Source: Heterobilharzia americana (Eukaryota; Platyhelminthes; Trematoda; Strigeidida; Schistosomatidae). From it: DNA of 64,000 bases. The DNA is taken from NCBI GenBank assembly GCA_944470555.2, contig OX104129.1, positions 44,611,998 through 44,675,997 of the forward strand, read 5' to 3'. Positions 13,455 through 23,160 of the stretch are shown here, piece after piece (the stretch's first letter is position 1; each line of letters starts with the position of its first letter). The position numbers and the translations under genes were made by a program. The notes under the pieces were generated by a model. The model had not been told where the DNA came from. It made no database searches and was given only the letters and a program-made list of their open reading frames with translations.

Positions 13455-13481
13455 ATACTATACTACTATACTATACTATAC
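13455..13481. repeat. (ACTAT)n short tandem repeat
   Basis: Imperfect run of TATAC and TACTA units just inside the left inverted-repeat arm. Confidence 0.85.
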
Positions 13482-13487
13482 AGCTAT

Positions 13488-13912
13488 GGATATGCAGTGC
13501 ACCTTCCTGGCACCAAAATACAACTAGGGCCAAAGTAAGTAGCTTAAATTAACTAAATAAATGTCTAGCTTGCCTCCGGATGCTTAGGGTGTCTTAAGTT
13601 TTGTTTTAACGGGCATGCATCCGAGCAGGCTTGGACGCCATTTTGCGCTCCACTGTGCTGATTACCACGCACGTACTCCGAGTCCCTAGTTCAGCCTTAC
13701 CAGTCAGATACGTTGATTAAACTTTTCCCCCACTCATTATTATTACGCCTACTTTAATTGAATACATAGCTCCTTCAAATACATTGCGCTTCAGTTCTTT
13801 TGATTTGTGTTTTGTTATCAGTACTTACACGTCAGGTAAAGTATTGGTTAAGCAGGTACTGGAGCACATCAAGTTAAGTAAGGTTGATCAAACGTTACAG
13901 AATTGTAACACT
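13488..13912 (+). repeat. About 425-bp dispersed repeat, copy 2
   Basis: Second copy of the repeat at 7,850-8,265, in the same orientation. It lies in the spacer of the inverted repeat, next to a Penelope-like endonuclease remnant that reads on the - strand towards it. Read on the - strand it would therefore be the 3' tail of that element. Confidence 0.75.
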
Positions 13913-13939
13913 CACTCCTACAGATGAGTGGTGGAAATG

Positions 13940-14190
13940 TTAACCTTTGGGGTAGTTCAATTTAACTTTGCAAATTATCTGAAGTGATGAATCTCGAGGT
14001 GTTGAATGATTTAATTGAATAAGCTGCTCACATATGGAAGAAGTAGTTTTCCTTTGCTTGCCTTTGGTGAGTCAAACCGGGCAATGTTCAGCAACAAGTT
14101 TTAGGAAGGCCCGCTTACAACGTTCAATATAGTCAGCTCCGCTGGGGCATGTGAATTTGTAGATACACATAGATGTGGACATAAGTGGAA
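13940..14190 (-). pseudogene. Penelope-like element GIY-YIG endonuclease remnant
   Basis: On the - strand, 14,165 down to 14,040 reads IYKFTCPSGADYIERCKRAF then LKLVAEHCPV, a stop, LTKGKQRKTTSS and ICEQLI. This has the spacing of the C-terminal PLE endonuclease: a YxFTCxCG start, the YIGR motif (here YIER, so the conserved Gly is lost), a basic stretch, EH.P, and an S.SI..HL-like block. An in-frame stop and the damaged YIG motif show it is dead. The reverse transcriptase is not seen upstream, because the inverted-repeat arm and the RTE insertion occupy that side. Confidence 0.68.
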
Positions 14191-14206
14191 GCCAATCCTT
14201 CGATAA

Positions 14207-14374
14207 CGTTTTGTGAAACCACTTTCTCTACCTTGGCCTTAGCAATTCACTTTGTTGATTTTGTCAATTTCATTTCATTGACAACATTTGACTCATATTT
14301 CACTTTTTAATATCAACTCATTCCTTATTCATTGACCTGCTTGGCATGATTCAGCTAAATTAACACCATTTTGC
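14207..14374 (-). repeat. Right inverted-repeat arm, inner part
   Basis: Inverse copy of about 13,253-13,420. It begins CGTTTTGTG and runs to the RTE insertion point. The arm resumes at 17,641 on the other side of the RTE. Confidence 0.94.
14364..14374 (+). repeat. Target-site duplication of RTE copy 1, 5' side
   Basis: CACCATTTTGC, identical to 17,641-17,651. The uninterrupted left arm carries it once (inverse, 13,253-13,263), so the duplication is confirmed from the window itself. Confidence 0.95.
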
Positions 14375-14563
14375 CTGGTTAACTAGTTTACTAGTTACTA
14401 GCCGGTCCTAAGCCCCATAAAGAGGGAAGGCTGGGCATAGGGCTAGCAACCCTACCCCGTAAAACAAATCTAACCGCTAAAGAAACTTCAAAGCACAAAC
14501 AAAATATAAAAAATGAAAACAAACTTATTCCCCGCTGGAATCGGAGAGGCGAAATGACGCCAG

Positions 14564-15413
14564 TTGGTGAAAGCCTTCGGGAAGCCAATTGGCCGATGTG
14601 TCTTCTCACCCTCGATGAAAGCGAAAGTAAACGTGGGGACATGGAATGTCCGCACGATGTTTGAACCCAGTAAGGCAGCCCAGATTGCAAACGAGATGAG
14701 AAGGTATCACATCGAAGTGCTTGGGATTTGCGAAAGCAGATGGAATGGGAGTGGACTCTCCAAACTGTCAACGGGAGAATCAATAATCTACTCCGGTCAC
14801 CCAGACAACAACCACGAGCACACTGAGGGAGCGGCTACCATGATGTCCTCAAGAGCATCGAAGGCTCTCATGCAGTGGGAACCAATCTCCTCCAGGATCA
14901 TGACAGCAAGATTCAACTCAAGAAGAAGGAAGGTCACAATCATACAATGTTATGCACCTACAAATAATGCAGAGCAAGAGAAAAAAGAGGAATTCTACAG
15001 ACAACTGCAATCAACACTGGACAAGACGTCAGTTGGCGATATCAAAATTCTAATGGGCGACATGAATGCCAAACTGGGAGGGGACAACACAGGAAGAGAA
15101 CTAACCATGGGTCGAGAGGCGCTAGGTGAAATGAATGAGAATGAAGAATTGTTTGCAGAATTCTGTGCATTCAACGATTTGGTGATTGGAGGCAGTGTGT
15201 TCAGGCACAAAGATATCCACAAAGCGACATGGATTTCACCAGACACCAGGACACACTAAAAATCAAATCGACTTTATCTCAATCTCAAGAAAATGGAGAC
15301 GCAGTCTACTTAACACAAGGTCAAGAAGAGGAGCAGATTTAGGTTCAGACCACTCACCATCTAGTGCAAGGAACCTTCCAAATCAAGTTGAAAGCCTTCA
15401 AGGAAGCTGGTGA
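14564..15413 (+). pseudogene. RTE copy 1: AP endonuclease domain
   Basis: The frame 14,564-15,259 reads through the apurinic-like endonuclease that nicks target DNA for target-primed reverse transcription. KVNVGTWNVRTM carries the conserved Asn. GICESRWNGSG carries the catalytic Glu. IQCYAPTNNA and LMGDMNAKLG carry the Asp-Met-Asn motif. A frameshift near 15,240-15,260 moves the domain end into the next frame, where DLGSDHSP (near 15,340) is the SDH active-site motif. The start is uncertain: an upstream frame through about 14,520-14,650 may have held the original N terminus. The similar product in copy 2 lies at 48,303-48,642. Confidence 0.88.
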
Positions 15414-15456
15414 TAGACCTCAATTCAAGTACAACACTCGGAAACTGAACTGAAGG

Positions 15457-17288
15457 ATGAAACTACAAAGGAGATCTTCAAGGCAGCCATCAAGACAAAA
15501 TGGGATATCGAGCAACATCCCTGAAGAAACCTGTGTGGAAGAACACTGGAAGTCTTTGAAAGCTATGTGGAAAGAAACCTGCACAACAGTATTAGGAAGG
15601 AAGAAGGTGGAAGACAAGGATGGATCTCGACGGATACCTGGAAGCTGATAGATGAGGGAGAGGTGGATGGTGAAGCAGAAGATAAACCAGTGCAGTGCAA
15701 GGATGCCCAACGACAAGAGGAACTGAGCACATGGTATAAAACACTGGATAAAGAAGTGAAGAAGAGTGTACGCAAAGACAAAAGACACCTCTACGAAACA
15801 CTGGCAAGTGAAGCAGAACAGGCTGCAGGTAAGAGAGACCTGACGACATTGTATCAAATAACCAGGTTGCTGTCAGGGAAGAGACCAACACAGATGAAAC
15901 CAATAAAAGATGAAGAAGGAAATTTAATTACAAAAGAAGAGAAACAGAGGAAACAATGGGCCGACCACTTCAAGAAGCTCTTGAATCGACCACCACCACT
16001 ACCTGCACTTCGTCCAGAAATACCACCTGCAGCCGCTGAATTACAAGTGAACATAAATCCCCCAACAAAAATGGAAGTTGTGAACGTCATGAAGCTACTG
16101 AAATACGCAAAAGCAGCAGGACCAGATGGGATCCTGCCAGAAGCACTGAGAACAGATGCAGAGACAACAGCGGACATGCTCACACCACTAATGCAGGTGT
16201 GGAAGGAAGAGAAGGTACCTGACGATTGGAAGAAGGGTTACCTTGTCAAACTCCCGAAGAAAGGAGACCTCAGTGCTTGCAAGAACTGGCGCGGAATCAC
16301 TCTCCTGTCCACCCAAAGCAAGCAAAATATTAAGCCGCATCATCCTGGAGAGGCTTAAAGATGCACTGGATTCAAAACTATGACCGGAACAGGCGGGCTT
16401 CAGGAAATACAAATCATGTGCAGACCAAATTGCAACGCTACACTGCGCATCATCATAGAACAGAGCATAGAATGGCAATCAGCTCTCTGCCTCAACTTCA
16501 TCGACTTTGAGAAGGCCTTTGACAGCGTCGACCGAGAAGTAATTTGGAAGCTGCTTCAATACTACGGAGTACCGCAAACCTTTATCCGCCTCATTCAACA
16601 ACTATATGAAGATGCCACATGCCAAGTAATTCACAATGGGGAGCTCTGTGATGCTTTTGAAGTGAAGACAGGAGTGAAACAAGGTTGCCTACTATCCCCC
16701 ATGATATTCCTTATTGTGGTGGACTGGATCATGCAGCAAACAGTAGGCAGCGAGAAGAGGGGGATACGCTGGACGACGGAGAAGAACCTAGAAGACTTGG
16801 ATTTCGCCGATGACTTGTGCCTGATGTCACACAAACTTGAAGATCTGCAGGCAAAAACTAACAAGTTGACAGAAGAGGCAGCTAAGACGGGACTTCAGGT
16901 GAATATAGAGAAGACAGAAGTGATGAAGATACCGCACCACCACCATCAACAACAACAACAACAAACTCCAATCACCGTCAACGGGAGAAACTTAAAGGAA
17001 GTAACCTCCTTCACTTATCTAGGAAGCACTGTTTCAACTACAGGCGGCGGTGGCACAGACGAGGACGTCAAAGTCAGGATCGGAAAAGCAAGACAGGCGT
17101 TCATTAGCCTGAAACCAGTGTGGAGATCTTCTGCACTCAGCATGCGGAACAAGATACGGATATTCAACACCAACGTCAAGTCAGTGCTCTTGTATGGCTC
17201 AGAGACTTGGCGCGTCACGAAAGGCATTTTCAATAAACTACAGACATTCATCAACAACTGCTTACGCTCGCTACTGAAGATCAGATGA
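15457..17288 (+). pseudogene. RTE copy 1: linker and reverse transcriptase
   Basis: After a linker spread over two frames (15,457-15,648 and 15,567-16,358), the RT begins with the insert AKAAGPDGILPEAL, then VPDDWKKGYLVKLPKKGD and NWRGITLLS. A short stretch around 16,310-16,440 is frame-shifted with a stop. The 16,380-17,288 frame resumes with FIDFEKAFDSVDREVIWKLL, GVKQGCLLSP, and the catalytic box LDFADDLCLMSH (FADD at 16,804-16,815). ITVNGRNLKEVTSFTYLGS and SVLLYGSETW follow. A run of His then Gln codons at about 16,936-16,968 is unusual and looks like triplet slippage. The catalytic residues are intact, but the frame is not continuous. Confidence 0.92.
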
Positions 17289-17619
17289 CCAGAAAGAATA
17301 AGCAACAAGGAACTCTGGGAACGAACCAACCAAGAACCTATCACGCAACAAATATGCAGGAAGAAGTGGAGATGGATTGGCCATGCACTGAGAAGGCCGA
17401 CTGAGGACATCACGCGTCAGGCCAGTAGCTCGAGTGGAATCCCCATGGGAAGCGACGAGTTGGACGTCCGTGGTGAGGGTGACATGGAGGAGGTCGTGCG
17501 AGGAGGAAATGAGAGGTTGTGGGCTGTCGTGGGACCAGGTTCAAAAGATCTCAGAGAACAGAGGTCACTGGAGGCGTGCTACCGAAGCCCTATGTTCCAC
17601 TAGGAACCCAAGGGACTAA
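17289..17619 (+). pseudogene. RTE copy 1: C-terminal tail of the polyprotein
   Basis: After the stop at 17,288 the homologous reading continues with KELWERTNQEPITQQICRKK and WRWIGHALRR, then switches frame to WRRSCEEEMRGCGLSWDQVQ and ending SENRGHWRRATEALCSTR near 17,434-17,619. This is the expected end of RTE polyproteins. Stop and frame changes confirm loss of function. Confidence 0.82.
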
Positions 17620-17640
17620 TAATAATATAAATAATAATAC

Positions 17641-17651
17641 CACCATTTTGC
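17641..17651 (+). repeat. Target-site duplication of RTE copy 1, 3' side
   Basis: CACCATTTTGC, identical to 14,364-14,374. Confidence 0.95.
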
Positions 17652-17911
17652 AATTCTTTGACAACACGTGTCCCTTATCTCACCACTTGTCATCAATTTG
17701 TTCCCTATCCATTGACTCTTTTTCTATCTCTTCCACCTGAACAGAAACCAACACCTACATCAATTGTACACTTTGCATATTGATTGATTAACCCTTTAGT
17801 GCAATTATCTGTCACTTTACTGAGTACAAATACGACTGTACAGCTTGATAATAAAGTCGTTGAAAATAAATATTTTTTTCGCTGATACATGTCTTGTTCC
17901 TAGTCATGAAT
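17641..17911 (-). repeat. Right inverted-repeat arm, outer part
   Basis: Inverse copy of 12,993-13,263, ending GTCATGAAT. Similarity to the left arm stops sharply after 17,911, which marks the outer border of the inverted repeat. Confidence 0.94.
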
Positions 17912-20900
17912 TTCGCCGTTGTGTTTTGAAGATAACCGTGAGTGAATATTCTGTGACTTTCGGAAGAGTAATCCAAGAATGTGAGTATACTGCGTTATTA
18001 TATCTAGGTTTGAGGTCTGTACCTCGTGGTTTTTTCTTAGTCTTGTAGCTTTCCATGTAGACCTAAGCTCCGGTGATGAGTCACCGTAAAAACGACTCAC
18101 CAGGTAGATGTTGTGTTCAAGGTCATTATGTTGCACCCATTCACCCTGTTAACAGTGAGACAAATTCCGATGTATTATGAGTACGATTGTTTCATCAAGT
18201 ATTTTCAGGCAGATGGATTGCTAACTGGAAGCCTGAATTGCAAATGTTTTTGCATTGAGTTTCTCACTTAACGAAATAGGACTCGGTGAGTTACTTGTGT
18301 CTTGATACATCAAGGAATCCTGGAAACACTATCGAAATAGGAAGAAAGAATACTCCCAGTGAATAAAAGATAAATTGGAAGAACATATCCTAGCACTTAC
18401 AGAGAAATGGGTCTGATTGAATACTACTGTAAACACAAATGCCCAAAAGTCGTTGCGCATCCCTCACTGAAACGGTTTTCGCTTATCAAGTTGTTATTCA
18501 CAAAGGGCACTAAGCTGAACTGTCAACCGGGGTGCGCACAAAATAGCTTTGAAGACAAGTTGGGTCGCCTTCGACATTTCTTAAGTCCATTAACAGGATC
18601 ACGATGGGAAATGAAATGCTTTCATGGACACGAGCGGTGATGCAGGCAGTGGTATGCTTTCAAGGGTGACAAATATGTTAAACGAGCTGAACATCCAGAC
18701 AGCGTTATTCCCCACGTGGAACATATTTGTGAAGTGTAAAAAATACCATTCTCCTCGATACTTACCCCATCCTTCAAATCCTGGACTTTGGTTGGTAAGT
18801 AATGAAGTGTGATTGGTAACTGCTGGAGATTAGTTCAACCTCACCTTTGTTATTGTTGCTCCATTTTGGCCATTATTACCCAATTTTAAGATTATTATAC
18901 AGAGGATTGCTTTCCTCGCCGACATCCGACATGTTTCGGCAGAACAGCTCACAACAGGTTATTGTGCCGTAAGTGTTGCCTCGTGCCGAGTTACCAGTGT
19001 GCGCTGGAGATCTGAAATGTAAACAGCTGTCCGCACTATTACTAAAGGTTTAAGCGTCTTAGGGATGCCTTGTGCCTCTAATAATACTTGCATGTATCCT
19101 CCTTGCCCCCACACTATTAGTCCAGGAACAAGGGGCAACGATTTCATAGCCATAGTGGCCACGGACATTGGCTAGCCATTCGGTGATGTAGTGAGCACTC
19201 ATCTGTAGCACGGCGGGGTTCAAATCACTGATACTAGTATACACGAGTGCACCATATAGTTACGAAGCATACAAGGAATTATTGTGCTGGGGCTTTACGA
19301 CGCTGCTTTGTCGTTTTCCATTCTATAAATATTTATAAAAAAGACTAAGGAGTTGTGGGCTTGCGAATTCGTTGGTACGATGATTGAGCCTCCACTGTTT
19401 TCAGCCTTAGACTAACGTATTGTAAATCCAGTTATAATTCCATCATAACGGTGTTGAGTTTGTTTCGAGTGAAGCAGACACGGTGCATAATCGCTGAGAA
19501 GCTTGCTAATTTAGGGTTGGTACTTCGTTTTTTGTAGGAACACTATCAGCTACCTTTGTTCTTGCGAGGCTCACGGAGTACGGAAATGCTATGACATGAT
19601 TTCCAGAAGGCTGGATCACATCTAGTGGCTATCACCCCGACATCCGCGTCCGTTAGTGGAATGGGCTGTAGGTTTGGCAGGAGTGCTGGACTAACTGCGT
19701 ACTAGGTCACCACACGTAGTACAACGTTTCTTTGCACCGAGTGTAGCCTTTGTTGGAACGGAAACAGGTCCTTTGCGATTCGTAACCAAACTCCACAAAC
19801 GCCTGTTTGCATTCCTAAAAAGCAAAGAGAAATAACTAATAAGTAATTCTTGGAATCAGTTACAGGGAACCATTTCTCCAAGAACGTGAACTTCGGCAGA
19901 GTTTTCTTTCCCTATTCTCTGGACTGTTGCCGGTCACGTGTGCAAGTATGCCTAGCAGAAACATCTTTGTGCTGTTGAGAGGAGTGGACTAGGTTCTGAT
20001 TCCGAGTAACGCATTTTTCAAAGCCAGAAGCCTAAAATTTCTTTAACCAGCACTTTTTTGACATTACAAGGTGCGGGCATAACAAAAAGAATGTCCATTT
20101 GATATCCATTTTAATTCATGTAAGTGTTGTCGTCGCATCGAGAAAACCTCATTGCTATGACCTTGTTTTAACCCTTTTGGCCGATAAATATGTATGCTTT
20201 TGCGCTTCTACTTTGACCTACCATCACTTCTACACGTCTGATGTTGCGTACACTCACAGCAACCTTGTCGTACAGGTACTGGTTGAAGACAACCACATCA
20301 TTAGAGTGAAACGGTACGTGCGGTGCGATATGCTGTCATGAGGTGAGTGTCTTCAGAAATGGCTTTACGTGCTAGGTGACTCAGAAAAATACTTTGGCAG
20401 TTAAAACTACCTAAATGATATTGATTTTTCTGTCACTGAAATATGAAGAAAAGCCAAAGCCCTAAACTTAAAGTTGTCAGTTAGGTAATTTTTGGGACTA
20501 CTGCTTGCAGCTCCGAGGATTCTTAAGTCCTAATGAACCCTCGAAGATTGGAAGCACTCACGCTAGGTTATTCAGGGTTCGCTGGTGTTCCAGCTGTAAT
20601 ACTAATAAACCTCTTCAGGTGTTCGTTCCTAGAGGTCACCCCCCCCCTCTGTTTTGAATGGGGTGGCAGTCATCCCGGCTTATGAATGTGAAACCAAACC
20701 GCTTGCCTCTAACTTCAGGCCGGGTTCTCTAGTCTCTTCAGCTACAAGTGCTGCGGAAGGAGCGGAAGGCGAATCATTTGGTGATTGTCTGTTTGCGAAT
20801 CCAACCACCTTTGACTTCCATTACAGGTTTTTTAACTTGGAAGGTAATGTAAAACTAACTCATCGATGGGGTGGAAAAGCTGAACTCTGCCTCTGTTGGG

Positions 20901-21299
20901 TAGAGAGGGCCCTTCGCTTTGGGCTACCCCACCTTTTAAAGCTCTTGATAGGCCTTATCATGATATCCTGTGCCAAGAACTTAAGCTTATGAGGTGCCGA
21001 GAAAGTAGCTCACCACCTGTGAGATCATCCCAGAAGCCAGTAACAATCAGCCAGATTTGCTGCCTCTCTGTCCAAGTGGTTTCTGTCACTAAGTGTGGCA
21101 CCTCGGAGTTCCATCTTTGGTCAGCCCCTACCTTTTGTTTTTATACAAGACTCACAAGGAATCATAGATTCGCAATCATCATGTGTCAGCAATCTGGAGA
21201 TTTGGAGATGAACGAGACGGTGGATATCTTTGTCAAAGACACTGAAGACAGTGGCCCAGCTACAGTCACTTGCTCCAAATATATCGTGGATATTCGTGA
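17912..21299. other. Non-coding, unresolved
   Basis: No gene is supported. The 112-codon frame at 20,654-20,992 and the 136-codon frame at 20,896-21,306 (+) overlap the expected downstream continuation of the - strand Gypsy pol and have no motif of their own, so they may be antisense shadows of it. A small hairpin (GGTGATGAGTCACC) lies at about 18,072-18,085. Confidence 0.4.
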
Positions 21300-23160
21300 A
21301 TTGTAAAGTGTAGTTCAGTTGGCGCAACACACGTAGGCAGTACTTGTTGGATGCCAAAGCAAAAGAAAAGTTTGTTGGTGCGTGAATATGATGAAATGGA
21401 GATCTTAAAAGAAATGCCAGTGGTGGAGCATGAAATATTACCTAGCTCGCAGCCTTTACATCAAGTGTACCACACCATGTATTCTTGCGGATTCCTCGAG
21501 AAAAATGCTAGTATCCCCCAATGGTTTTAGATCAACTGTCGCAAGCTGGTTCCCGTTGCTGAATCCCGAACATACATTACTCAACAAAATCCTGAACTTT
21601 AATTTCTTACACAGAGGACCTTTAACTTACCAATAAAGGTGGCGGAGTCTGATAGCCAGTAACGCACAAGCTACTACCACTGGGAAACGGACGACGGACA
21701 ACACGTCTGAAACAAATTCCATGTAGGTAAGCTGGCTCAAAAGATTTGGGCACTGTAGATGTATGGCACGTTTTCCGTAGCGTCCTTCCCAAGCGCAATT
21801 CCTTCTCAGTGTACTAGTCTCGTGCATACACATTTATAAGGTTCTACGGCAAAACAACCGAGGCGGTAACAATATTCCAGCGCTGCGTAATCATCAGTGT
21901 TGATCATTGATCCTGAAAAAGGTTTCTACTGCTGCCGATATATGGGAGATTCATCTCCTGCCGATACGAACCACTTGAATTCTTCCTTTGTACTTCGTTG
22001 GTCAAAAGATGTAATGATGGTTTTTTTCTGGATATCTTCAGTCAGGATATGCATCTGATTCTAAGCTATAGTTGGGTCGTTTTTGGAAAAGTTGTGCATT
22101 GCGTACAAAGCCCCGGTTAGGTCCTGAATATGAGCTTTTGGGTAGCAGCCATGGATTGTTTTGATGTTAGACCATCTTAACACACTGTTTGCAGACCAAC
22201 AGTTGTTACCGTTTACGAGTGCTGGGTACAGTGGTGATGCTGATTCGGTGTCTTATGTTTAGATAAGGCTGAGTTCAAAGATGTCTTCGATCTGCTCCCT
22301 CAGCATTTTGGAACTAAACATAGCGAGGCAGCATGCTTTGAATGCTGCAGGTAGTTCTGTGGTTGGGATGTGATTCATAACCCCGCGCGTTATTCACTGT
22401 AGGGTATGTGTCTGCTGTCTCAACTCCAAATACTTGCTCGACACCCTTTTTACCGGAACCAACTGAGTGTTTTGATCGAAATAGGGCCCAGCTTAACTCT
22501 GTGGAGGTGATCCAGTCAGCTAATATCTTCGAGTTGCTACCTGGCTGCTGTCGTTAGGTGGTGTGAAGAATAATGTGTAAATCCAAAGGGACACGGGTAC
22601 ACTCTGGTGTAACTCTTAGGACTGGCTTCCCATCAGTGGATTGCGGTCTGCAGAATGGATCATGATCACACCCATTCTTCGCTGCAGAAATGAAGCTTAA
22701 TTCTGCGTGGGCGTCAATGTAACAGTGGATCTTTGCACTGACATCTGTGGTAAATAACAAACAGCGAGAGCTAGGAGTTTCTCGGAGTTGTGAATTCCGT
22801 TTTTAGAGCATGCGGTTTTCCCGGTTTGGTGCGCCCTCATCTTTTGTGTAAGGGAACCAACACCATCCAGGGTTTTCAACACATCAGGGCCGTATTTTGA
22901 AACAGCTACATGAAATGCAGTGGCAGGGTGAAATAAAAGAGAATCACGTCCTGACAATCTGAGGCTTCGAGTTCTCAGAGTTTTCAGTGGTGTGCCTCCG
23001 AAACCCGCCATAGTTCGTACGTAAGGCCTTCCGATTTTTCGGCGGGCAGGTTATCATGAAACCACTATGTAGGAGTGCCCTATGACACATTTTCCCACCT
23101 CTGTCACTTCGTGATACATCACTCCCATCGCCCGGTATCTTCACTGTCAGGGCTGCGGGT
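21300..23160 (-). pseudogene. Decayed Ty3/Gypsy retrotransposon pol
   Basis: Read from high to low coordinates on the - strand, the motifs of a Gypsy pol appear in order. A protease remnant at 22,760-22,560 has FTTDVSAKIHCYIDAHAELS, where DAHAE stands for DTGAE. Next, near 22,400, comes VMNHIPTTELP at the start of the RT. PKAHIQDLTGALYAMHNFSK (near 22,150) matches the PHIQDxTxxLxGxxxFSK motif, followed by EDIQKKTIITSF. An RNase H remnant near 21,400-21,500 reads HFIIFTHQQTF (for the FTDHKPLTF motif). Stops and frame changes occur every few dozen codons. Gag and LTRs were not recognised. It is a very old, inactive copy of a schistosome Gypsy family (Saci or Boudicca group by eye). Confidence 0.68.

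Larger units (their letters stand above)
14375..17640 (+). mobile_element. RTE-clade LINE (SR2-like), copy 1, full-length but broken
   Basis: This 3,266-bp non-LTR retrotransposon is bounded by a perfect 11-bp target-site duplication. It starts CTGGTTAACTAGTTTACTAG, a 5' end shared with copy 2, and ends in a short AAT-rich tail (AATAATATAAATAATAAT), as RTE elements commonly do instead of poly(A). One coding region is visible: an AP-type endonuclease, then reverse transcriptase, then a short C-terminal tail. It is broken by several frameshifts and stops. Length and domain order fit the RTE clade (about 3.2-3.9 kb). It inserted into the right arm of the inverted repeat after that repeat had formed. 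Confidence 0.93.

Noticed and set aside
18066..18104. TGATGAGTC near a hairpin, considered as a hammerhead ribozyme
   Set aside because: No GAAAC follows the possible stem II and there is no stem III or cleavage triplet; it is only a small hairpin.
20654..21306. Two overlapping + strand frames of 112 and 136 codons
   Set aside because: No recognisable domain. They lie where the - strand Gypsy pol would continue, so they may be antisense shadows.
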